Positions 1-6,893 of a stretch of DNA of 15,232 bases are shown here, one piece after another. Both the position numbers and the translations under genes were made by a program. Positions within the stretch are counted from its first letter, which is position 1; every line of letters starts with the position of its first letter. Source of the DNA: Planctomycetota bacterium (lineage in GTDB: Bacteria; Planctomycetota; Brocadiia; JAJRTI01); the NCBI GenBank assembly GCA_024278415.1, contig JAJRTI010000428.1, forward strand, positions 1 to 15,232. Direction: 5' to 3'. The notes beneath the pieces were generated by a model. The model did no database searches, had not been told where the DNA came from, and saw only the letters and a list, made by a program, of their open reading frames with translations.

Positions 1-2289
1 CAAAAGATAGATTGCACCGGCGTTGCGGCCAATCGCGATCCTGCGCGCGCGTTTGGCCGTATTGGCGATCCGGAGCGGCGCGCCCCATGCCCAGTGCACG
101 CCCTCGCGAAGGCCGGCCCACGAGTCCCCGCGCTCCCACGAACGATCGAGCGCAACCGCGGCGCCCTCGACCGCGGCCAGTGGAAGCATCGTGCCGCCTG
201 GCATGCGCCGGCTCGCGGGAGAGGCGTCGGGCCACGCAGGCGAGCGCACCACGCGGCTCACGCCAACACCGCCAATGGACACCACGTCTCCGTTCCGCAC
301 CCCGCGCACGACCACGTTCTCGCCATGCACGCCTACAACCTCCGCGTCGGCCGTCCGGCCGTTCACGCGGACCGTCTTGCCGCGCAGGTTGCGGAACGGC
401 GACGTGACGTTGATCTCGACCGGCCCGGCGCTGTCCACGACGAGCCTGAAGCTGAGGCCCCGGCCGGGCGCGGACGTGTAGCCCTCGGCCCGAGCCGCCA
501 CCCCGCGGCAGAACGTGAGCGCGCGCGTCCGGCCGCACAGCACGCGCACGCGGGCGTCGCCAATGGGCTGCACGTACCGCGCGAGCCCATCGCTCGGCGT
601 GTAGAGGCCCAGCCGCCGGCCGCGATCGGAGCCGAAGACGCGCAACGTCTCGACCGTGCGCAGGCCGTCGCGCTCGTAGCCCGCGTGCCAGCGCTCCAGC
701 GCGCCGCGCAGCAACTGCGCCAGCAGAGCGTCGCCTGTCTCCACGTAGCAAAGCGCCGCCGCGGCCAGCAGATCCTCCGTGCCCCGCCAGCTCACGGAGC
801 CGAACGATTCCCGCGCGGAGTCGCCCTGCGCCAAGAAGGTGGGATCGATGTTGTCCGACGTGTCCGGGTCGGAGGTGTAGACCGCGAGGCAGCGGTAGAC
901 GATGCTGCGCCACAGCGCGAGCGCTTCGGCCGCCATCGCGCGCCTGGCCGCGTCTGGATCATTCGCGAAGACGTGATGCAGCGGCAGCAGAAACTCCGTG
1001 GCCGCGCGCGCGGCTTTTGCCGACGACGCGGCCGGCTGGGTGAAGTCGCTGCCGCGGGTCGCCGCGCACTGCCGCGTCCATCGAAACACGCCGTCCACGT
1101 AGCGCAGCGCGTCCGCGTCCCGCGTGTGCTGATACATCGCGAGCGCGGCCGCTCCAACCCGCCACGTGGCCGGGCTGCGGTCCGTGGCCGCGGCCTGGCC
1201 GCCGTAGAGATCCTCGTACCGGCCCTCGACCGGGAATCGCCAATGGATGCGTTCCGCGCCGGGTTTGCCCTCCCGAACGGCCTTCGCCTTCAGCGCTTCC
1301 CATTGCCGCCGGAGCATGCGTTTGCGCGGCTCATCGTGCGAGCGTAGCAGATTCAGCACGCCGCGATAGCTCCCGGTGGGCCACGCGGCTTCGTCCGTGA
1401 AGTAGAGCGCTTCCGGCGCGAGCGACGCCTTGCGCGCGCGGTGCATCAGCTCCGCGCGTGTGTGGTCGTCGGGCACGAATGCCTCACGGGTCGGCAGCCA
1501 ACCGACCTCGATTCCCCCCCGATTGGCCGGCAGCAAGCCGGGGTAAGTCGCGCGGATATGTTGGAGCACAAACGCATTGGGCGCGCCGGCCGCCGGCAAG
1601 TCGGTCGAGTAGATGAGGCGACACTGGCTCTTCGTGCGGCCCGAGGCCATGAACGCAAGCGCGCCGGCGTCCATCCCCACGGCCACGCGCTCGGCCGCGC
1701 GGTCCGTGCTTCGGGAGTGCTGGAACTCGAACGCCGCGAACACGCCCGCGGCTGGATTCCACAGCCCCGCAGCCGGCACGGGACACGCGGCCAGCGGCAC
1801 AGGCTTGAGATCGCCTCTGCTCGCGGGAAAAGGATCCGCACTCGGCAGCAGCGATTGCACGCCTCCGCGGTAGAAGATCCGGGCCGAATCCATGCGGCAC
1901 GCGAGGAAACGCACTTGGGAGTCCGTCGCAGCCACATCGAACGAGACGAACGGGAACGGCTCGTCGCCCACGAGCGCCACGCGAACAACGACGCCCGGCT
2001 TGGCCGACCGAAACACGATTGCGCCGGCTTGCTGATCCTTGCTCACCACGGACTTGACCTGGCATCCGGCCGCCGCGACGGCGACGTGCGCGACGGCCTT
2101 GCCCGCTCGCGCGTCGAACAGGCTGAAGCCGTCCGCGTTGCCGTCCTTCAGTTGCACCACGAGCTTCGTCGCCGCGTTGGCCAGCTCAATGCGGCCGGGG
2201 GACTCGACCACGCGGACCGCGGCCGCGGCCTGTAGCGCGGCGGCGAGGACCGAAGTGCAGACGAACAGGTGCTTCGGTTTCAGGGTCAT
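1..2289 (-). CDS. Secreted protein of unknown function, 5' part (3' end beyond left edge)
   Basis: I do not recognise the family. The frame is open from the ATG at 2287-2289 to base 1, giving 763 residues without a stop, so the gene is cut by the window edge. The start begins a typical Sec signal peptide (basic MTLKPKH, then a hydrophobic Val/Ala/Leu stretch, with likely cleavage after the AAAA near residue 24). A GGGAGAG motif (2301-2307) sits about 11 bases upstream. The N-terminal third is beta-rich. Residues about 330-560 look helical, with recurring Trp/Tyr and motifs such as SVSWRGTEDLLAAAALCYVE, which recalls the alpha/alpha-toroid folds of polysaccharide-active enzymes. From about residue 590 a beta-sandwich-like tail begins (EINVTSPFRNLRGKTVRVNG). 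I see no catalytic motif I can name. It lies downstream of the operon terminator, beyond a 299-bp inverted-repeat element that ends 22 bases before the start codon, so it is probably transcribed separately. A glycan-related role is only an inference. Confidence 0.85.
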   Translation of the reverse strand, partial: MTLKPKHLFVCTSVLAAALQAAAAVRVVESPGRIELANAATKLVVQLKDGNADGFSLFDARAGKAVAHVAVAAAGCQVKSVVSKDQQAGAIVFRSAKPGVVVRVALVGDEPFPFVSFDVAATDSQVRFLACRMDSARIFYRGGVQSLLPSADPFPASRGDLKPVPLAACPVPAAGLWNPAAGVFAAFEFQHSRSTDRAAERVAVGMDAGALAFMASGRTKSQCRLIYSTDLPAAGAPNAFVLQHIRATYPGLLPANRGGIEVGWLPTREAFVPDDHTRAELMHRARKASLAPEALYFTDEAAWPTGSYRGVLNLLRSHDEPRKRMLRRQWEALKAKAVREGKPGAERIHWRFPVEGRYEDLYGGQAAATDRSPATWRVGAAALAMYQHTRDADALRYVDGVFRWTRQCAATRGSDFTQPAASSAKAARAATEFLLPLHHVFANDPDAARRAMAAEALALWRSIVYRCLAVYTSDPDTSDNIDPTFLAQGDSARESFGSVSWRGTEDLLAAAALCYVETGDALLAQLLRGALERWHAGYERDGLRTVETLRVFGSDRGRRLGLYTPSDGLARYVQPIGDARVRVLCGRTRALTFCRGVAARAEGYTSAPGRGLSFRLVVDSAGPVEINVTSPFRNLRGKTVRVNGRTADAEVVGVHGENVVVRGVRNGDVVSIGGVGVSRVVRSPAWPDASPASRRMPGGTMLPLAAVEGAAVALDRSWERGDSWAGLREGVHWAWGAPLRIANTAKRARRIAIGRNAGAIYLL

Positions 2290-2311
2290 GCTGGTATCTG
2301 CTCTCCCGCTA

Positions 2312-2610
2312 CTAGTGTCGTGTCATGCCTGTATTGTCACACCGCTCGCAGCGCAGCTCCTGTCGCTGTGTCCGCTGCGCGGTGGATGCGACCTGCTCTG
2401 GGGTGCGTGGCCGCAGGCGCTGGAGGAACACGACGCGACTGCAAGCGGGCTACGTCGCGCTTGTAGTAGGCCCGTCAGGGCCTTCCGCTCGGGTGGCGAT
2501 GCGCCATCGGAGCAGAGGGCGCCCTTACGGTCGCCACTACGAGCGGGTCGCTCCCGCGGTCGCACTGCGGTGGCGCCGTGTTCGACACCTCAGCCATGAC
2601 ACGACACTAG
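2312..2610. mobile_element. MITE-like 299-bp element with 16-bp terminal inverted repeats
   Basis: The ends are perfect inverted repeats: CTAGTGTCGTGTCATG at 2312-2327 and its reverse complement at 2595-2610. Weaker matching continues inward (n-CTG-nnn-TGTC). A second, internal pair of related inverted segments lies at 2463-2482 and 2520-2540 (shared GTAGT, CCGT and AGGGC blocks), and the sequence between them contains small hairpins around 2495-2510. No credible gene fits inside. The size, terminal repeats and lack of coding capacity fit a non-autonomous miniature inverted-repeat transposable element. The terminal CTAG may reflect target preference, but I see no convincing target-site duplication. 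It occupies most of the 519-base gap between two minus-strand genes. Confidence 0.65.
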
Positions 2611-2631
2611 AGCCAGGCCACTGCCATGTTT

Positions 2632-2717
2632 GAGCGCAGCGAAGAATCTCCATGTCGAGACGCGCTCGGCCTCGTGAGGTTGAGATTCTCCACTTCGCTT
2701 TGCTCGTTCAGAATGAC
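2632..2717. repeat. Imperfect inverted repeat (GAGCGCAGCGAAGAATCTC type)
   Basis: The arm GAGCGCAGCGAAGAATCTC (2632-2650) is matched in reverse complement by 2682-2705, with one substitution and a 5-base insertion. The right arm continues into TTCAGAATGAC (2707-2717), and CTCAGAATGAC recurs at 2729-2739. The pattern GTCATTCTGA...GCGAAG...AATCTC is a dispersed intergenic repeat I have seen in genomes of several unrelated bacterial phyla. It is non-coding here and lies between the 299-bp element and the operon terminator. Confidence 0.6.
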
Positions 2718-2768
2718 AGCGTTGGTGGCTCAGAATGACGGCCGTTGGGGTTTTTCTCCAGGCCCAAA

Positions 2769-2786
2769 GTCCGCCGTACGGCGGAC
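2769..2786 (-). terminator. Palindromic terminator candidate after the five-gene operon
   Basis: GTCCGCCGTACGGCGGAC is a perfect 18-bp palindrome starting 22 bases past the TGA stop (2809-2811) of the heme-motif gene. Read on the minus strand it can fold as a 7-bp GC stem with a GUAC loop, followed by UUU and then GGGCC, so the U-tract is short. Its position right after the last gene of the operon supports a termination or mRNA-end role. Being symmetrical, it could also be a protein-binding site. Confidence 0.5.
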
Positions 2787-2808
2787 AGCTTCGGCTGCGA
2801 GCGACGTA

Positions 2809-5172
2809 TCACGGCCGCACGAAGTAGTTGAACGAATACTGCCGACGGCCTTCGTACACCAGATCCCCGCGCTTGCGCAGCGCCTTATACGCCGGCCGGC
2901 GCATGGCCAGCGGCACGCCGTTGGGCACGGACTCGCCCTTGGCCTCGTGGCAGCCGATGCAGCCCTTGCGCTCGCCGCCGCGCACGTAGTTGAACGCAGT
3001 CTCGTGCACGAGCGTGTTGCCGTCCAGGTCGGCCAACTCGAAACGGAACGGCGTATCCGCGGGCACTTCCACGTAGAAGGAGCCGTCCTTGGCCAGCGGC
3101 ACGTCTGCAAGCACGCGTGTCTGGAACCCGCCGTTGCCGTTGATCGCGAGCGGCATCTGCACGGCCTCGAGCACGCGCACGACCGCGACCCGATCGCGGT
3201 CGAAGGGCAGGTCCGAGTTGAACACGGACTGGCAGTACACGTAGCCCGTGGTTTGCGGCCGGCGCTTGGGCACGGAGATGACGCGCGGCTTGTCCCGCGG
3301 CGCGATGGACACGGGGTCCACGTCGCTCACCGCGGGGTCGTCGTACACGAGGCGCAGCTCGCGGGTGCGGAGGTTGAGCAGGTAGAGCCCGTACCCGCTG
3401 TAGCGGGTGTCGTACCAGGGCGCGTGCGACACGAACACCCAGTCGCCGCTCACCGGATACGGCGAGGTAAAGCGGCCGATGGGGTTCTGGTCGTCGAAGT
3501 TGTGGATGTACACCTCCTCGCCGCCGGCCAGGTTCATGATCTCCGGGTAGAGGGGCATCTCGCAGTCGACTGGGCTCTGCGCGGGATCGACGACGGTGAG
3601 GCCCGAGGGCGTGACGCACACGAGCCGGCCATCGGGCAGGATGCGAGGGAAGCTCACCGAGACGCCGACCATGTCCCGCGTGCGCGGATACGCGGTGGTC
3701 TGGTATTGGTTCGCGTAAGGCAACGGCAGGAGCGTGCTGTAGAAACCGCCGCGCATGCTGCCGTAGTAGAGTTGGTCTTGCGTGCCGTCCGGGAGCACCG
3801 CGCGCAGGACGGTCTCGATGCGGCCCAACCCGGTAGCTTTGTCGCCCGGCACAGCGCCGGGGCCGCCGTCTTGGCCGTAGAAGCGATAGCTCGCGTAGAG
3901 CACGCGGCCGTCGGGCAGCACGTACGGATCGAAGTCGGAGTTGGGGTTGAACGTGATCTGTTGGAGATTTCCCCCGTCTGCGTCCATGACGTAGAGTGCG
4001 CGGGATCGTTCCTGGTGGTAGAACTCGCGGTAGCCCGTGCGGTCGGAGCAGAAGACGATGCGCCCATCGGGCAAGTAGTAGGGATCGACATCGTTGCAAT
4101 TGCCGCGCGTGAGCTGGCGCAAGCCGGTGCCGTACACGTTGATCTCGAAGATGTGGAAGCCGTCGGTCTTGCGGTGGCGCCGCATGGCGAAGAGGATTCG
4201 CTTGCCGTCGTATGAGACCTCCGCGCCTTGCACCGCGCCGTTGGTGAGGTTCGTGAGGTTCTTCAGCACGCCATCGGGCTGCGGGGGCGAAAGGGTGAAC
4301 AGGTTCTCGCCCCAGGCATACCACGGCACGCGGGGAAACGGATACGAGTCGCGAAACCCGAGGTTGGACTCGGTGCGCTGCTTGGCCTTGATGAAGGCGA
4401 TGGCCTTGGGCAGCTTGGGGGGGGCGGACGCGGCCGGCTTCCATGTGCCATCGATCTTGCTCACGGCCTCCTCCGCGGCCATGCGCACGATGAGCACGGG
4501 GTAGCGGCGGCTCAGGCTCACGAGCGCGTCGCGGGCGGGCTCATGGCGCATGTCGCCCAGCGCGCGCGCGGCGCCGTAGCGCATGAGGTAGTGGTCGCGG
4601 CGCAGTTCGCGCATGAGGATCGCAGCGGCCTCGGGCCCGCCGATGGAGCCGATCGCTTCGACCGCGGCGTACGCGACGCGGATGTTAGGCGTGCCTGGTT
4701 CGGGGTTCGTGGGTACCCGCACGTTGCGTTTCAGGCGCTTGTTGCGGACGTATTTGAAGTAGAGCGTCGGCTGCCGGCGGTTGGGGCCGCCGCGGCTCAC
4801 CTCCCAGAAGTCGTTGTCGCCCTTGGGGAGCTGCGCCGCGAGCGCGTCGAGGCTGGCCGGATCGGCGATGCGGCCCAACGCGCGCGCGGCCCAGTAGCCG
4901 GCGACCTGGTCGGGCGAGCGGAGCAGCAGCTCCAGCTCCTCCCGCGCGGCCGGGTGGGGGTATTGGTACAGCGCCCAGGCCACCAGGCGCGTCTGTTGTT
5001 CGGGCAGCATCAATGCCCGGCGCAGCAGCCCGGGCTCCCGTTGCGCCGCGCGCGCCAGCGCGAGCGCGGCCTGCGCGTTGGGCTGCTTGCGGAAGCGCTC
5101 TATGAGGACGTTGGCGCGCGCCTCAACAGCGGGAAGTGCCAGAAGAATCAGCACAATTCTGAGATGCTTCAT
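2809..5172 (-). CDS. HzsA-related secreted HEAT/beta-propeller protein with C-terminal CxxCH heme motif
   Basis: 787 residues from the ATG at 5170-5172. An in-frame TTG start lies 17 codons upstream, but the residues between are charged and the signal peptide begins at MKHLRIVLILLALPAVEARA. Residues about 25-240 form HEAT-like helical repeats. From about 300 there are WD40-like/PD40 propeller blades (YDGKRILFAM, DVDPYYLPDGRIVFCSD, DFDPYVLPDGRVLYASYRF). The C-terminal part contains CIGCH (residues 738-742, bases 2947-2961), a single c-type heme attachment motif. The propeller plus late CxxCH matches proteins annotated as related to the alpha subunit of anammox hydrazine synthase. Such relatives occur widely in PVC bacteria without anammox, and no beta/gamma subunit genes are visible here, so hydrazine synthesis should not be assumed. 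It is most likely a periplasmic or extracellular heme protein with a redox or binding role. It is the last gene of the operon, 75 bases after the HEAT-repeat gene. Confidence 0.85.
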   Translation of the reverse strand: MKHLRIVLILLALPAVEARANVLIERFRKQPNAQAALALARAAQREPGLLRRALMLPEQQTRLVAWALYQYPHPAAREELELLLRSPDQVAGYWAARALGRIADPASLDALAAQLPKGDNDFWEVSRGGPNRRQPTLYFKYVRNKRLKRNVRVPTNPEPGTPNIRVAYAAVEAIGSIGGPEAAAILMRELRRDHYLMRYGAARALGDMRHEPARDALVSLSRRYPVLIVRMAAEEAVSKIDGTWKPAASAPPKLPKAIAFIKAKQRTESNLGFRDSYPFPRVPWYAWGENLFTLSPPQPDGVLKNLTNLTNGAVQGAEVSYDGKRILFAMRRHRKTDGFHIFEINVYGTGLRQLTRGNCNDVDPYYLPDGRIVFCSDRTGYREFYHQERSRALYVMDADGGNLQQITFNPNSDFDPYVLPDGRVLYASYRFYGQDGGPGAVPGDKATGLGRIETVLRAVLPDGTQDQLYYGSMRGGFYSTLLPLPYANQYQTTAYPRTRDMVGVSVSFPRILPDGRLVCVTPSGLTVVDPAQSPVDCEMPLYPEIMNLAGGEEVYIHNFDDQNPIGRFTSPYPVSGDWVFVSHAPWYDTRYSGYGLYLLNLRTRELRLVYDDPAVSDVDPVSIAPRDKPRVISVPKRRPQTTGYVYCQSVFNSDLPFDRDRVAVVRVLEAVQMPLAINGNGGFQTRVLADVPLAKDGSFYVEVPADTPFRFELADLDGNTLVHETAFNYVRGGERKGCIGCHEAKGESVPNGVPLAMRRPAYKALRKRGDLVYEGRRQYSFNYFVRP

Positions 5173-5216
5173 TGGGGTACTCTCGTTGCGTTTGCCTGTG
5201 ACGCCGGACCTGCGAA

Positions 5217-5258
5217 TGACCAATGACTACTGACTACTGACTACTGACTACTGACCAC
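5217..5258. repeat. Heptanucleotide tandem array (TGACTAC)n across a stop codon
   Basis: Six 7-bp units: TGACCAA, four identical TGACTAC, then TGACCAC. The array covers the last codons of the HEAT-repeat gene, and the TAG stop of that gene (5248-5250) lies inside a repeat unit. Because 7 is not a multiple of 3, four units place TGA in all three plus frames and TAG in all three minus frames. It resembles the heptanucleotide STRR repeats described in cyanobacteria in type, though not in sequence. Confidence 0.9.
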
Positions 5259-6858
5259 GGGCCGCCGAGCGCACCAACTCAATCTCACGAACCGCGCGGC
5301 CGGCCTCCCGCCGGATCATCCAAATCACGTCTTGTTGCTCGACTTGTTTGAGCGCAGGGAGCGACTGAGGCGACTGGATGAAGCCCAGCCCCACGACGCT
5401 GCCTTGGCGCACGTCGCGCGGCGAGTCGGGGTTGGTGGCCAGTTCTTCGAGCGCTAGGCGCGCCTCATCGGTGCCGATGCGACCGAGGGCCATGCACACG
5501 TAGCCCAGCCAACGCACGGTCTGGCTTTGGCGCTGGCGTTTGCCGTCGATGACGCGGAACGAAACGGTATGCTTGCCCGACGCGGCGGCGGTCGAATCGG
5601 AGAAGGGGTAGCCCGCCTGGACCACGGCCACCATGGGCGCGACCGCGTCCGCGCAACGGAGGTGGCCAAGGGTGAGCGCGGCGTAGATGCGCACGGTGAT
5701 GCACTCGTGCCGCAATAGCGGCACGAGCCGGCTCGACAATGCTGGGTCGTCCGCGACGTAGCACATCATCGTTAGCAGGTACGCGGCGCCACCGAAGCCC
5801 TCGCGCAGGAAGCCCGGCACGACGATGCAGCGCAAGTCGTCGAAGTGCGGCTTGAACGCCTTGGGGATGCGAGCCTCAATGTCTTTGCCTTCGAGTTCCG
5901 AGAGAACCAGATCCACCAGCATGGGGCCTTGGCCGGTGCGCCGGATCAGGTTCGCCAGGACGCGGTGCAGCGGCTTGGGCCGATAGCGGAAATCCTCCGT
6001 GCGCGAGCCGCTGTTGATGAGCGAGCCGAATTGCCGCGCGAGGTACGGCACAAACGGCGCGAGCTTCGTCGTGCGGATGCGGTCGAGGCTGAGCATGAAG
6101 TCGAGCGAGCGCCGGCGCCGGAAGCCTTGGATGAGCGCGGCCTCCGCGTCCGGGCCGCGCCGCCGGCCGAGCGCCCACGCGGCCGCGTTGTCGCCCGCGC
6201 GGGCCCGGGCGAGCAAGTAGGGCATGGCCTTGTCCGAGCCGACGCGGTCGAGCGCCTCCATGAGGTATTGCCGGGTCTTAGGGCCGAGCTGCGGGTTCTT
6301 CTGAAGGCGGTCGAGCAGCGCGGCCTCATTGTCTGGCGTGGCCATGCTGCGCAACGCCCGGGCCGCGGCGAGGCGAGCAGCCGCGTCATCGCCGGCCACC
6401 TGCGCGAAGAGCGCGGCCTGCTTCTGCGCGAGCGTTGTGCCCTTCCACCACGCGTCCCACGCGGCGCGGCTCGCGGCCAGGCTGGTCTGCGCGGTGATGC
6501 GCTGGAGCGACAGGTGCGCTTGCCTGCGAATGGCCCAGTCGCGGTGGCCGAGCAGGCCGATCAGCGCGGGCACGCACCGGTGCGTGCCGCACAGGCTCAG
6601 CGCTTGCGCGGCCTCGCGCACGACGAGTGCGTCGTCGTCCCTCAGCAGGCGCAGCAGTTCCGGCTCGAACTCTTGGAGCCGCAGGTGCGCGACGCCTTGG
6701 AGCCCTTCCAGGCGGTATTCCGCGATTGGGCTCTCCATGCGGCGGCGGAACCGCGCGAGGTCTTGGCTGAGCGCGTCGGGCACGATGGGCGCCGGCCGTG
6801 CGACGCACATGGCGGCGGCGAAGGCCACGGCGGCAAGGAGGTGCTGGTTTCTGAGCAT
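5248..6858 (-). CDS. Secreted HEAT-repeat protein
   Basis: 536 residues from the ATG at 6856-6858. A GTG directly before it (6859-6861) is an alternative start. GGAG lies about 9 bases upstream of the ATG. The N-terminus MLRNQHLLAAVAFAAAMCVA is a signal peptide with no clear lipobox. The rest is built from alpha-helical HEAT/PBS-lyase-type repeats, seen as recurring blocks such as DDDALVVREAAQALSLCG, GHRDWAIRRQAHLSLQRI, RHECITVRIYAALTLGHL and VIWMIRREAGRAVREIEL. I see no catalytic motif or heme motif. HEAT solenoids usually act as protein-binding scaffolds. The next gene has HEAT-like repeats at its own N-terminus, so the two proteins may interact outside the cytoplasm; this is an inference from order and shared repeats. 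It starts 35 bases after the kinase gene, and its stop is supplied by a heptanucleotide array. Confidence 0.88.
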   Translation of the reverse strand: MLRNQHLLAAVAFAAAMCVARPAPIVPDALSQDLARFRRRMESPIAEYRLEGLQGVAHLRLQEFEPELLRLLRDDDALVVREAAQALSLCGTHRCVPALIGLLGHRDWAIRRQAHLSLQRITAQTSLAASRAAWDAWWKGTTLAQKQAALFAQVAGDDAAARLAAARALRSMATPDNEAALLDRLQKNPQLGPKTRQYLMEALDRVGSDKAMPYLLARARAGDNAAAWALGRRRGPDAEAALIQGFRRRRSLDFMLSLDRIRTTKLAPFVPYLARQFGSLINSGSRTEDFRYRPKPLHRVLANLIRRTGQGPMLVDLVLSELEGKDIEARIPKAFKPHFDDLRCIVVPGFLREGFGGAAYLLTMMCYVADDPALSSRLVPLLRHECITVRIYAALTLGHLRCADAVAPMVAVVQAGYPFSDSTAAASGKHTVSFRVIDGKRQRQSQTVRWLGYVCMALGRIGTDEARLALEELATNPDSPRDVRQGSVVGLGFIQSPQSLPALKQVEQQDVIWMIRREAGRAVREIELVRSAARGQ

Positions 6859-6893
6859 CACAACTCGCTCCGGGGCCTACGTCCAGGCCCGTG

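Noticed and set aside
94..1347. Long plus-strand open frame (417 codons)
   Set aside because: It lies opposite the signal-peptide-bearing minus-strand frame and its translation is Arg/Ala/His-rich with no domain pattern, as expected for a GC-rich antisense shadow.
2626..4215. Long plus-strand open frame (529 codons)
   Set aside because: It starts in repeat DNA and runs antisense to the HEAT/propeller/heme gene; composition is Val/Ala/His/Arg-biased with no recognisable motifs.
2809..5172. Calling a true hydrazine synthase or anammox locus
   Set aside because: Only an alpha-like protein with one visible CxxCH is present; no beta/gamma subunits or other anammox genes are in the window.
5173..5223. 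Upstream TTG start for the HzsA-related gene
   Set aside because: It would add 17 charged residues before a textbook signal peptide and would begin inside the heptanucleotide array.
5217..5258. CRISPR array
   Set aside because: The units are 7 bp, directly adjacent and without spacers.
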